From contig CAMLGG010000222.1 in assembly GCA_946479475.1 (NCBI GenBank), positions 1 through 8,833 on the forward strand: 8,833 nucleotides of DNA. Direction: 5' to 3'. This document shows positions 1 through 6,578 of the stretch, one piece after another; the stretch's first letter is position 1, and each line of letters starts with the position of its first letter. A program made the position numbers and the translations under genes. Source of the DNA: an uncultured Ideonella sp. Lineage in GTDB: Bacteria > Pseudomonadota > Gammaproteobacteria > Burkholderiales > Burkholderiaceae. The notes beneath the pieces were generated by a model. The model was not told the origin of the DNA, did not search any database, and saw only the letters and a program-made list of their open reading frames with translations.

Positions 1-194
1 TCCTCGTACTGCTTGCGCTGGGTGTCGTTCATGATGTCGTACACCATGGCGTGCACCTGCTTGTGCGTCAGCGGGTCGATGTTGATGCGGCGCACGTCGC
101 CGTGCACGCGGATCATCGGGGGCAGGCCGGCCGACAGGTGCAGGTCGGAAGCCTTGTTCTTCACCGAAAAGGCCAGCAGCTGGGTGATGTCCAT
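1..194 (-). CDS. pilT: Type IV pilus retraction ATPase PilT, N-terminal part (runs off the window)
   Basis: PilT is the cytoplasmic hexameric ATPase that depolymerises type IV pili and so powers twitching motility. Only the first 64 codons are present; the gene continues leftwards past base 1. The translation begins MDITQLLAFSVKNKASDLHL and continues with SAGLPPMIRVHGDVRRI and a segment ending DIMNDTQRKQYE. This is the N-terminal PAS-like domain of PilT/PilU ATPases; the SDLHLS and PPMIRVHGD signatures are diagnostic. The Walker motifs lie outside the window. The start is the ATG read at 194-192; no clear Shine-Dalgarno precedes it. The divergent yggS neighbour matches the pilT/yggS arrangement known from Pseudomonas aeruginosa. 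PilT is more likely than its paralogue PilU because of the MDITQLL start and this synteny. Confidence 0.93.
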   Translation of the reverse strand, partial: MDITQLLAFSVKNKASDLHLSAGLPPMIRVHGDVRRINIDPLTHKQVHAMVYDIMNDTQRKQYE

Positions 195-286
195 GGGGGG
201 CGGTCGAGGGGGCGGCTTGAGGCGGCGCGCGGCGCGGCCAGCCGGGGCCGCCACACCGCTGCCGTATGCTCGGGCGGGTGATGGAA
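195..286. promoter_or_regulatory. Divergent pilT/yggS intergenic region
   Basis: This 92-bp gap separates two divergent starts, so promoters for both genes should lie here or just inside the genes. On the plus strand TATGCT (265-270) is a possible -10 hexamer for yggS, but no convincing -35 sits 16-18 bases before it. If it were used, the yggS transcript would have an almost absent leader. GGGCGGG at 271-277 may serve as a weak ribosome binding site for the ATG at 287. No inverted repeat stands out. Confidence 0.35.
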
Positions 287-991
287 ATGAACTTGGGCAG
301 TATCGCTGAGAACCTGGCACAGGTGCGGTCGCGCATAGCCGCCGCCTGCACCGAGGCGGGCCGATCGAAGGAGCATGTCACGCTGCTGGCGGTCAGCAAG
401 ACGTTTCCGGCTGTATCGGTGCGCGAGGCACTGGCCGCCGGGCAACGTGCCTTCGGCGAAAACTACGTGCAGGAGGCCCTGGCCAAGATGGAGGAGCTGG
501 CCGATCGCCGGTCCGAGATCGAGTGGCACCTGATCGGACCGCTGCAGTCGAACAAGACGCGGCCGGTGGCCGAAGCCTTCGACTGGGTGCACACGGTGGA
601 CCGGCTGAAGATCGCCGAGCGCCTTTCGGCCCAGCGGCCGGCCGGCATGGCGCCGCTGAACGTCTGCCTGCAGGTCAACGTCAGTGGCGAGGCGAGCAAG
701 AGCGGCGCCGCGTTCGACGAACTGCCCGCGCTGGCCCGCGCGGTGGTGCAGCTGCCCGGCCTGCGGCTGCGAGGGCTCATGTCGATCCCGGAGCCGGCCG
801 GCGACCTGGCCGCCCAGAGGGCCCCGCACCGGCGGCTGAAGCAGGCCTTCGATGCCCTGTGCGCCGAGGGCCTGGCGCTGGATACCCTGTCGATGGGCAT
901 GAGCGCCGACCTCGAGGCCGCTGTGCTCGAGGGCGCGACCCTGGTGCGGGTGGGCAGCGCCATCTTTGGCGGACGCCCGCGTCCGGCCTGA
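287..991 (+). CDS. yggS: YggS/PLPBP family pyridoxal 5'-phosphate homeostasis protein
   Basis: YggS is a cytosolic, single-domain protein of the alanine-racemase-like TIM-barrel fold. It binds PLP but has no known enzymatic activity; its loss disturbs vitamin B6 and amino-acid pools. From the chosen start it has 234 residues, the family's usual length (E. coli YggS is also 234). The PLP-binding lysine is K38 in LLAVSKTFP, close to K36 in E. coli. Other family motifs are GQRAFGENYVQEA, EWHLIGPLQSNK, LRLRGLMSIP, DTLSMGMSADLEAA and the phosphate-binding VRVGSAIFGGR near the C-terminus. In-frame ATGs also occur at 266 and 281. The ATG at 287 is preferred for length, for its MNLGSIAENL start resembling MNDIAHNL, and for its 9-base spacing from GGGCGGG. 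The gene is divergent from pilT and converges with the small gene ending at 1000, with 8 bases between stop codons. In many proteobacteria proC lies nearby; none is seen here. Confidence 0.95.
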   Translation: MNLGSIAENLAQVRSRIAAACTEAGRSKEHVTLLAVSKTFPAVSVREALAAGQRAFGENYVQEALAKMEELADRRSEIEWHLIGPLQSNKTRPVAEAFDWVHTVDRLKIAERLSAQRPAGMAPLNVCLQVNVSGEASKSGAAFDELPALARAVVQLPGLRLRGLMSIPEPAGDLAAQRAPHRRLKQAFDALCAEGLALDTLSMGMSADLEAAVLEGATLVRVGSAIFGGRPRPA

Positions 992-999
992 CCCGACCT

Positions 1000-1221
1000 T
1001 CAGGCCGCGGCCGGCGCCACTTCGCAGTCGATCAGCCAGTCGGCCGGGCCGAGATCCCGCACCTCCAGGCCGCGCAGCAGGTCGAGGCTGGAGCCGAACC
1101 AGCCGCCGGCCGCCGCCGTTTCCGCCGCGGCCATGGCGCCGGACGCCGCGGGCTGCGCTCCGGCGTGGCCGGCCGGGGTCTGCGGGCGCAGGGCGCCCAG
1201 GTGGTAGGTGGCGATGTACAC
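1000..1221 (-). CDS. Small protein of unknown function
   Basis: I do not recognise a characterised family. The frame reads 73 residues from a GTG at 1221-1219. The N-terminus reads as VYIATYHLGALRPQ with the initiator as Met. An Ala/Gly/Pro-rich stretch follows, and the C-terminal part contains GGWFGSSLDLLRGLEV and DWLIDCEVAP. The W-F-x-S-S-x-[DE]-L-x-x-G-L-x-V pattern resembles short uncharacterised Burkholderiales proteins as I remember them; this is not verified. The GTG is preceded by GAGGA with a 7-base spacer, which is why I chose it. Alternatives are TTG at 1251 (83 residues) and ATG at 1134 (44 residues), neither with a good ribosome binding site. Codon third positions are almost all G/C, as in the neighbours. 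There is no signal peptide or membrane segment. The gene is leftward, downstream of the Lrp-type gene in the same orientation, and converges on yggS. Confidence 0.6.
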   Translation of the reverse strand: MYIATYHLGALRPQTPAGHAGAQPAASGAMAAAETAAAGGWFGSSLDLLRGLEVRDLGPADWLIDCEVAPAAA

Positions 1222-1298
1222 GATCGGATCCTCGGGGCTGTGGGAGGCCAAGGGACCGCATCGTCGCCGCGCCGCGCCAACGCGACCATCGCCCGCAA

Positions 1299-1326
1299 GG
1301 GGGACCCGGCCTCCCCCGAAGGGAGG
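1299..1326 (-). terminator. Possible terminator hairpin after the Lrp-type gene
   Basis: Two mutually exclusive GC hairpins lie just past the regulator's stop codon. CCTCCC (1310-1315) pairs with GGGAGG (1321-1326) around a 5-base loop; on the minus strand the loop reads TTCGG. GGGGGA (1299-1304) pairs with TCCCCC (1312-1317) around a 7-base loop. Neither is followed by a T-run, so this is a weak or non-canonical terminator. It separates the regulator from the small downstream gene. Confidence 0.35.
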
Positions 1327-1350
1327 GAAGGACGGCTCCCGCGCGGGCGA

Positions 1351-1833
1351 TCAGAAGCTCAGCGACGTGCTGTTCTTGACCTCCTCCATCACCGCATAGG
1401 TCCGCGTCTCGCGCACGCCGGGAAGCGACCAGATGACGTCGCCCACGAAGCTGCGGTAGGCGGCCATGTCCGACACCCGGGTCTTCAGCAGGTAGTCGAA
1501 CCCCCCGGCCACGAGGTGGCATTCGAGGATTTCGGGGCGCACCTGCACCGCGGCGCGGAACGCGTCCATCACGTCGTGCACGGTGCGGTCGAGCAGCACC
1601 TCGACGAACACCATGAGGCCGGCGCCGAGCTTGAGCGGGTTCAGCCGGGCCTCGTAGCCGAGGATGAAGCCGTCGCGCGTCAGGCGCTTCACGCGCTCAA
1701 GCACGGCGGTGGGCGAGAGGTGCACTTCCTCGGCCAGCTTCAGGTTGCTGATGCGTCCGTCCTTCTGCAGGACGCGCAGGATCTTCAGGTCGATCTTGTC
1801 GAGCCCTCGCTCGGCGAGGCTTTGGTCGTTCAT
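1351..1833 (-). CDS. Lrp/AsnC family transcriptional regulator, probable PutR-type regulator of putA
   Basis: This is a cytoplasmic DNA-binding regulator of the feast/famine family, 160 residues, the usual Lrp length. Residues 11-60 form the winged helix-turn-helix: LDKIDLKILRVLQKDGRISN, then LAEEVHLSPTAVLERVKRL and DGFILGY. Residues 70-150 form the RAM (ligand-binding, oligomerisation) domain, with LVAGGFDYLLKTRV and LPGVRETRTYAVMEEVK. The ATG at 1833 is the only sensible start; no Shine-Dalgarno is obvious upstream. The gene is divergent from putA across 108 bp. In alphaproteobacteria an Lrp-type PutR encoded divergently activates putA in response to proline. The same role here is inferred from position and from the absence of a DNA-binding domain in this PutA. 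It could also be a more general leucine-responsive regulator. Confidence 0.93.
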   Translation of the reverse strand: MNDQSLAERGLDKIDLKILRVLQKDGRISNLKLAEEVHLSPTAVLERVKRLTRDGFILGYEARLNPLKLGAGLMVFVEVLLDRTVHDVMDAFRAAVQVRPEILECHLVAGGFDYLLKTRVSDMAAYRSFVGDVIWSLPGVRETRTYAVMEEVKNSTSLSF

Positions 1834-1941
1834 CGTGGGCTGCAGGCTTGCGAATAGTTCGTCACGGGCAAGGAACTCCGAATCTTTTTCAGGAATTGTC
1901 CGCGTAAGCTGCCAATCCTTCCAGTCAGGATTTCTACCGCC
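1834..1941. promoter_or_regulatory. Divergent regulator/putA control region with candidate operator
   Basis: This 108-bp gap between two divergent starts is clearly richer in A/T than the flanking genes, with runs such as GAATCTTTTTCAGGAATTG (1880-1898). A perfect inverted repeat CGAA-TAG-TTCG lies at 1851-1861. Further GAA/TTC-type half sites follow at 1872-1876 (GGAAC) and 1891-1900 (GGA-N4-TCC). Lrp-family proteins bind several phased, degenerate palindromes, so these are candidate sites. No promoter hexamer pair is convincing. putA has AGGA at 1927-1930 as a ribosome binding site, 11 bases before its ATG. Functional assignment is inference from gene arrangement. Confidence 0.5.
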
Positions 1942-4900
1942 ATGGGCCCGACCGACACCCTCGCCAGCCCCTTCACCTGCCCGCCGCCACGTCCGCGCCT
2001 GCCCCTGCCGTACCGGCGCGAGCACCAGGCGCTGGAGGCGGCGCGCCAGCGGCTGGTGCCGGGCGTGGACTGGCCGGCGGTCGTCTCGACCGCCCGCCCG
2101 TGGGTGCAGGCCGTGCGCGACAGGCCGGCGCCCTTCTGGGCGATGGAGTCCCTGCTGCGCGAGTACCCGATCTCCAGCGCCGAAGGCCTGGCACTGATGC
2201 GATTGGCCGAGGCGCTGCTGCGGGTGCCGGACGTCGAGACAGCTGTCGCGCTGACGGCAGACCAGCTCGGCCGGGCCGAGTTCGACACCGCCGACGGCTC
2301 GGGCGGCATGCTGGCCAGCCTGTCGGCCACCGCCATCTCGCTGTCGAAGAAGTTCCTGCCGGAAGGCGAGGAAGAACCGGGCCTGATCAAGCGTCTCGGC
2401 GCGCGCACCGTGGTGGCAGCCACCGTGCGTGCGATCCAGCTGCTGGGCCGGCAGTTCGTGCTGGGCCGCACGATCGGCGAGGCGATGGCCGAGGCGGCCT
2501 CGCAACGGCGCGAGCAACCGAACCTGCGCTTCTCCTACGACATGCTGGGCGAGGGCGCCCGCACCGAGCGCGATGCCGAGCGCTACCTGGCTTCGTACGC
2601 GAATGCGATCGACAGCATCGCCGTCCAGGCCCGGGGTGCGGGGCCCGAGGCGAGCGACGGCATCTCGATCAAGCTCTCGGCGCTGTTCTCGCGCTACGAG
2701 GAGCTGCAGCGCGAGCGCGTGTTCGCAGAGCTGCTGCCGAGGGTGTGGGCCCTCATCGAGCGGGCCGCGCCGGCACAGCTGAACTTGACCATAGACGCCG
2801 AGGAGGTCGACCGGCTCGAGCTCTCGCTGGACGTCTTCGAGGCACTGGCGCAGCGCATCGCGCAACGCTTTCCCGACTGGCGCGGCTTCGGCCTGGCGGT
2901 GCAGGCTTACCAGACCCGCGCGCTGGCCGTGGTCGACGAGGTGGCGGACATCGCGCGGCGCCACGGCCTGCGCTTCATGGTGCGGCTGGTCAAGGGCGCC
3001 TACTGGGACGGCGAGATCAAGCGCGCGCAGGAGCTCGGCCTGCCGGCCTATCCGGTCTTCACCCGCAAGCCGCACACCGATGTCTCGTACCTGGCCTGCG
3101 CCCGCGCGCTGCTGGGCCACCGCGACGTGATCTACCCGCAGTTCGCCACCCACAACGCCGGCACCATCGCCGCCATCGTCGGCATGGCCCGCGAGGCCGG
3201 TGCGGAGCCGGGCACGCACTACGAGATGCAGCGGCTGCACGGCATGGGCGACGGCGTGTACCGCGAGGTCCTGAAGGACCCCCGGATGGCCTGCCGCGTC
3301 TATGCCCCGGTGGGCGAGCACCGCGACCTGCTGGCCTATCTCGTGCGCCGCCTGCTCGAGAACGGCGCCAACTCGTCCTTCGTCCACCAGCTGGCCGACG
3401 AGAGCGTGGCGCCCGAGGCGCTGCTGGCCTCGCCGCTTTCCGAGGCCCACGCGGGCGAGCCGGCCGACACCGAGGGACTGCCGCTGCCGATCGCGCTGTA
3501 CAGCGAGGGCGGGCGCAGCCAGCGGGTGAACTCCACCGGCGCCGACATCGCCTGCCTGCCGCAGCGCGAGCCCTTGATGGCCGCGTTGGAGGCGACGACG
3601 GTGGAGACGATCCCCGAGGCCACGCGTGAACAGATCGATGCCGCGATGGCGCAGCTGCAGCAGGGCTTCGCCGCCTGGTCGAGCCGGCCGGTGGCCGAGC
3701 GCGCGTCCATCGTCCGGCGCGCCGGCGACCTGCTCGACGCCCGCCTGGCCGACTACTGCGGCCTTCTCGTCAAGGAGGCGCACAAGACGCTCGGCGATTG
3801 CGTCGCCGAGGTCCGCGAGGCCGTCGACTTCTGCCGCTACTACGCCGACCAGGCCGAGGCGCTCGCCGGCGTGATGCACGGGCGCGGCGTCTTCGTCTGC
3901 ATCAGCCCGTGGAACTTCCCCCTGGCCATCTTCAGCGGCCAGGTCGTGGCCGCGCTGGTGGCCGGCAACGCGGTCGCCGCCAAGCCGGCGGAGCAGACGC
4001 CTGCAGTGGCGGCACGCATGGTGGCCCTGCTGCACGAGGCCGGCGTGCCGGCCGATGCGCTTGCGCTGCTGCACGGTCCGGGCGAGACGGTGGGCGCGGC
4101 CCTCGTCGCCGATGCGCGCACCGCGGGCGTGTGCTTCACCGGCTCGACGCAGGTGGCTCGCATCATCCAGCGCACCCTGGCCGACAAAGGCGGCGCCCCG
4201 GTGCCGCTGATCGCGGAAACCGGGGGCCTGAACGCGATGATCGTCGACTCCACCGCGCTGCCCGAGCAGGTGGTGGACGCGGTGGTGCAGAGTGCCTTCC
4301 GCTCGGCCGGCCAGCGCTGCTCGGCGCTGCGCCTGCTTTGCGTGCACGAGAGCATTGCCGACGGCGTGATCGAGATGCTCGAGGGCGCCATGCAGGAGCT
4401 CGAGGTCGGCGACCCGGCCGAGCTGAAGACCGACGTCGGGCCGGTGATCGACGACGAGGCTTACGGCGGCATCGAGAAGCACGTGCAACGCCTGAAGCGC
4501 GAGGCCCGGCTGATCGGCGAGACGCGCATCCAGGCGAGCGCGTTCCCGCGCCTGGTGCCGCCGGTGGCGTTCGAGCTGCCGGCCGTCCGCGACCTGAAGT
4601 CCGAGATCTTCGGTCCGGTGCTGCACCTGGTCCGCTGGCGCGGCGAGCCCGAAGGCGTGGTGCGCGAGGTGAACGCGCTGGGCTACGGCCTGACCTTCGG
4701 CATCCAGACCCGCATCGACAGCCGCGCCGAGCGCCTGGCGAAGCTGGCCCACATCGGCAACGTCTACGTCAATCGCAACATGATCGGCGCGGTGGTGGGC
4801 GTGCAGCCCTTCGGTGGCGAGGGCCTGTCGGGCACCGGGCCCAAGGCGGGCGGGCCGAACTACCTGCTGCGATTCACCTCGGAGGGCAGCGCAACTGCGC

Positions 4901-5634
4901 AGGCACGCCCCGTGGGCGACGTTGCCGGCTCCTCGGCGGCGACGGCCGGCGATGCGCTCGTGGCGACCCGGGCGGCGGTCGACTCGCTGCAGGCTCAGGC
5001 CGCCGCGTGGGCCGTGACATCGCCGGCCCAGCGAGCCGGCTGGCTGGTTCGTGCCGCCGATGGCGTCGGCGACCCTGCCATCGCCCAGGCCTGGCGCGTG
5101 CTGGCCAGCCACGCCGAGCGCGCGCTCGCCCCGCAGCCCTTGCCTGGCCCCACGGGAGAAAGCAACGAGCTGCGCCTGCATGCCCGGGGCGTCTTTGCCT
5201 TCGTCGGCGAGACGCCGGCGCCGGCGCCGGCGCCCGCGCTGGCCTCGGCCATGGCCGCCGCGCTGATCGCCGGCAACGTCGTCGCGTGGGTGGCCGAGGG
5301 TCCGGCCTTGAAGGCGGCGCAGCCCTGGCTCGATGCGCTTCGCCAGGCGGGGCTGCCCGCTGATGCGTTGCGCACCCTGGTCGGCTCGTTCGGTACCCTG
5401 GGCACTGCGGTGGTGGCCGACGCACGCATCGCCGGTGTCTGCGGACTCGACGACGCATGCCTGCCCACGCTGGCGCGCCAGCTCGCGGCGCAGGAGGGCC
5501 CGATCGTCCCGCTGCTCTCGCTGGCCGAGGCGGCCCGTCCGATCAACCTCTACCGCTTCTGCGCCGAGCAGACCGTGACCATCAACACCGCGGCCGCCGG
5601 CGGCAACGCAGCGCTGCTGGCCGGCATCCACTGA
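1942..5634 (+). CDS. putA: Bifunctional proline dehydrogenase / L-glutamate gamma-semialdehyde dehydrogenase PutA with C-terminal domain
   Basis: PutA oxidises proline to glutamate in two steps, channelling P5C between an FAD site and an NAD+ site, and passes proline electrons to membrane quinone. The protein has 1230 residues. An alpha-helical N-terminal region (about 30-130) leads to the proline dehydrogenase barrel (about 130-490): D285 in TIDAEEVDRLELSLD, RLVKGAYWDGEIKRAQ at 348-363, YEMQRLHGMGDGVY, and the proline-carboxylate arginines R469/R470 in YLVRRLLENGANSSF (equivalent to E. coli R555/R556). The aldehyde dehydrogenase domain (about 540-985) has SPWNFPLA at 655-662, catalytic Glu E759 in AETGG, catalytic Cys C793 in GQRCSALR, and EIFGPVLH. 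Residues about 995-1230 form the extra ALDH-fold C-terminal domain, ending with EQTVTINTAAAGGNAALL, the conserved tail. The N-terminal ribbon-helix-helix of E. coli PutA is absent, so the enzyme should not repress itself (type B architecture). All catalytic residues checked are intact. Confidence 0.97.
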   Translation: MGPTDTLASPFTCPPPRPRLPLPYRREHQALEAARQRLVPGVDWPAVVSTARPWVQAVRDRPAPFWAMESLLREYPISSAEGLALMRLAEALLRVPDVETAVALTADQLGRAEFDTADGSGGMLASLSATAISLSKKFLPEGEEEPGLIKRLGARTVVAATVRAIQLLGRQFVLGRTIGEAMAEAASQRREQPNLRFSYDMLGEGARTERDAERYLASYANAIDSIAVQARGAGPEASDGISIKLSALFSRYEELQRERVFAELLPRVWALIERAAPAQLNLTIDAEEVDRLELSLDVFEALAQRIAQRFPDWRGFGLAVQAYQTRALAVVDEVADIARRHGLRFMVRLVKGAYWDGEIKRAQELGLPAYPVFTRKPHTDVSYLACARALLGHRDVIYPQFATHNAGTIAAIVGMAREAGAEPGTHYEMQRLHGMGDGVYREVLKDPRMACRVYAPVGEHRDLLAYLVRRLLENGANSSFVHQLADESVAPEALLASPLSEAHAGEPADTEGLPLPIALYSEGGRSQRVNSTGADIACLPQREPLMAALEATTVETIPEATREQIDAAMAQLQQGFAAWSSRPVAERASIVRRAGDLLDARLADYCGLLVKEAHKTLGDCVAEVREAVDFCRYYADQAEALAGVMHGRGVFVCISPWNFPLAIFSGQVVAALVAGNAVAAKPAEQTPAVAARMVALLHEAGVPADALALLHGPGETVGAALVADARTAGVCFTGSTQVARIIQRTLADKGGAPVPLIAETGGLNAMIVDSTALPEQVVDAVVQSAFRSAGQRCSALRLLCVHESIADGVIEMLEGAMQELEVGDPAELKTDVGPVIDDEAYGGIEKHVQRLKREARLIGETRIQASAFPRLVPPVAFELPAVRDLKSEIFGPVLHLVRWRGEPEGVVREVNALGYGLTFGIQTRIDSRAERLAKLAHIGNVYVNRNMIGAVVGVQPFGGEGLSGTGPKAGGPNYLLRFTSEGSATAQARPVGDVAGSSAATAGDALVATRAAVDSLQAQAAAWAVTSPAQRAGWLVRAADGVGDPAIAQAWRVLASHAERALAPQPLPGPTGESNELRLHARGVFAFVGETPAPAPAPALASAMAAALIAGNVVAWVAEGPALKAAQPWLDALRQAGLPADALRTLVGSFGTLGTAVVADARIAGVCGLDDACLPTLARQLAAQEGPIVPLLSLAEAARPINLYRFCAEQTVTINTAAAGGNAALLAGIH
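5213..5234 (+). repeat. Short CCGGCG tandem repeat inside putA
   Basis: Nearly four copies of the hexamer CCGGCG run in tandem inside the C-terminal domain of putA, encoding a Pro-Ala run at about residues 1092-1099. The hexamer keeps the frame, so slippage would add or remove Pro-Ala pairs without a frameshift. It sits where the catalytic ALDH copy has the SPWNFPLA nucleotide-site segment. Confidence 0.7.
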
Positions 5635-5644
5635 ACTCGCAGCG

Positions 5645-5667
5645 GCGGGCGCCCGCTCGCCGCCCGC
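5645..5667. terminator. Possible bidirectional terminator between putA and the lipoprotein gene
   Basis: GCGGGCG (5645-5651) pairs with CGCCCGC (5661-5667) around a 9-base loop, just after the putA stop and before the end of the convergent lipoprotein gene. A 12-bp perfect palindrome, GCGGGCGCCCGC (5645-5656), overlaps it. The position suits a shared terminator, but no T-run follows on either strand. Confidence 0.35.
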
Positions 5668-5682
5668 ATGGTCGATCGACGG

Positions 5683-6486
5683 CTAGCGCGTGCCGACAGC
5701 CAGGCTGCCGAGGTACGCGGCGTCCGCATCCACGGTGCCGACAATCAGCTGGTGCGCCGAACTTCCCTCGATCGGCGAATAGATGGCGATGCCGGTGCTC
5801 GCGGCGTTCGGGGTGTCGCAGGGGGCCGGCCCGGTGACCAGCGTGACGTTGAACACGTTCTTGCCCGAAGGCCGGGGTGCCACGGTGCCCGTGCTCACGC
5901 ACCCGCCGGAATGGGTGGTGAACGTGCCATCGGCCTGCACGGTCGCGGCGACGGGGCTGCCGTCGAGAGCGGTCAGGTCCCAGTTCCCCGCCACGGAGGC
6001 GAGGGATGCGGGCTGGTTGTAGTCGTAGGGTGCAGCCGCGGCGGTCGTACCCTGGAGCCACATGGAGCCGCCGGGATAGATGATCGGCCCCTGAAGGCTG
6101 GTTCCGGGCACGTAGCTCAAAGACATGCTGGGCTGCGTGGGGACGTCGTTGCTGTAGTCCCAGCCGGAGTACGCCATGCTGCCGGACCCGGACACCCCCG
6201 TGGCGCGGATGAACCCGCCCACGTAGAAGGTGTCGCCAACGGTGTTGCCGTAGATCGTCCACGACTCGTCGTTCTCGAGCACCACCATCTGGAAGCTGTT
6301 CCACGGCCTGACGCTACCCGTCAGTGTTCCGGCATACGCGCCTTCCGGCGTGCCCTGGGCCGGCGGTGGCGCGCTCCCGGTGTCATCGTTGCCGCCTCCA
6401 ACTCCGCCACCGGCACTGCCACCGCCGCACGCGGCCAGCGCGGCCATGGCAACACTGGCGGCCATGTGGCCTGTCCATCCTCGCAT
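5683..6486 (-). CDS. Putative outer-membrane lipoprotein of unknown function, Gly/Thr/Ser-rich beta protein
   Basis: The product has 267 residues and starts at an ATG (6486-6484) with a strong ribosome binding site, GGGAGGGA, about 6 bases upstream. The N-terminus is a lipoprotein signal with lipobox L17-A18-A19-C20 followed by GGG. The residue after Cys is Gly, so outer-membrane sorting is expected. Residues 21-45 are a flexible Gly/Pro linker. The rest is rich in Gly, Ser, Thr and aromatics in alternating beta-strand patterns. One half (about 48-145) includes EGAYAGTLTGS and ENDESWTIYGNTVGD. A second half (about 155-267) includes VAGNWDLTALDGSPVAATV, SGGC, SGKNVFNVTL and HQLIVGTVDADAAYLG. 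Only two other cysteines occur, C196 and C223, which could form a disulfide in the second half. Similar lipoproteins seem common in Burkholderiales as I recall, but I know no assigned function. It is the last of three leftward genes for exported proteins and converges on putA. Confidence 0.85.
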   Translation of the reverse strand: MRGWTGHMAASVAMAALAACGGGSAGGGVGGGNDDTGSAPPPAQGTPEGAYAGTLTGSVRPWNSFQMVVLENDESWTIYGNTVGDTFYVGGFIRATGVSGSGSMAYSGWDYSNDVPTQPSMSLSYVPGTSLQGPIIYPGGSMWLQGTTAAAAPYDYNQPASLASVAGNWDLTALDGSPVAATVQADGTFTTHSGGCVSTGTVAPRPSGKNVFNVTLVTGPAPCDTPNAASTGIAIYSPIEGSSAHQLIVGTVDADAAYLGSLAVGTR

Positions 6487-6578
6487 GGGTTCCCTCCCTG
6501 TTGGCAAAGGGCCGGATTATCGGTTTGGTCTCGAAGAGATCCGCCCCGGCGCTGAAGGAACTGCCATTGATCGAGAAA

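Noticed and set aside
992..999. Search for a terminator between the convergent yggS and small gene.
   Set aside because: Only 8 bases separate the two stop codons, and no hairpin with a T-run is visible.
161..1522. A 453-codon minus-strand open frame across yggS and the small gene.
   Set aside because: It is out of frame with both recognised proteins and reads as Arg/Gly/Pro-rich shadow sequence; yggS on the plus strand explains the region.
523..1857. A 444-codon plus-strand frame running through yggS, the small gene and the regulator.
   Set aside because: Low-complexity Arg/Ala/Gly translation and no plausible start context; three better-supported genes occupy the same bases.
2100..3629. 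Long plus-strand open frames within putA in other phases (also 3798-5363).
   Set aside because: They are Arg/Ala/Gly-rich frame-shifted readings of putA with no start context or domain.
1351..5631. A 1426-codon open frame on the minus strand covering all of putA in antisense and ending in the Lrp-type gene.
   Set aside because: Only the last 160 codons are a real protein. The antisense part mirrors putA codons in very GC-rich DNA, where stops are rare; its translation is low-complexity Arg/Gly/His/Gln-rich and matches no family, while putA shows intact catalytic motifs on the other strand.
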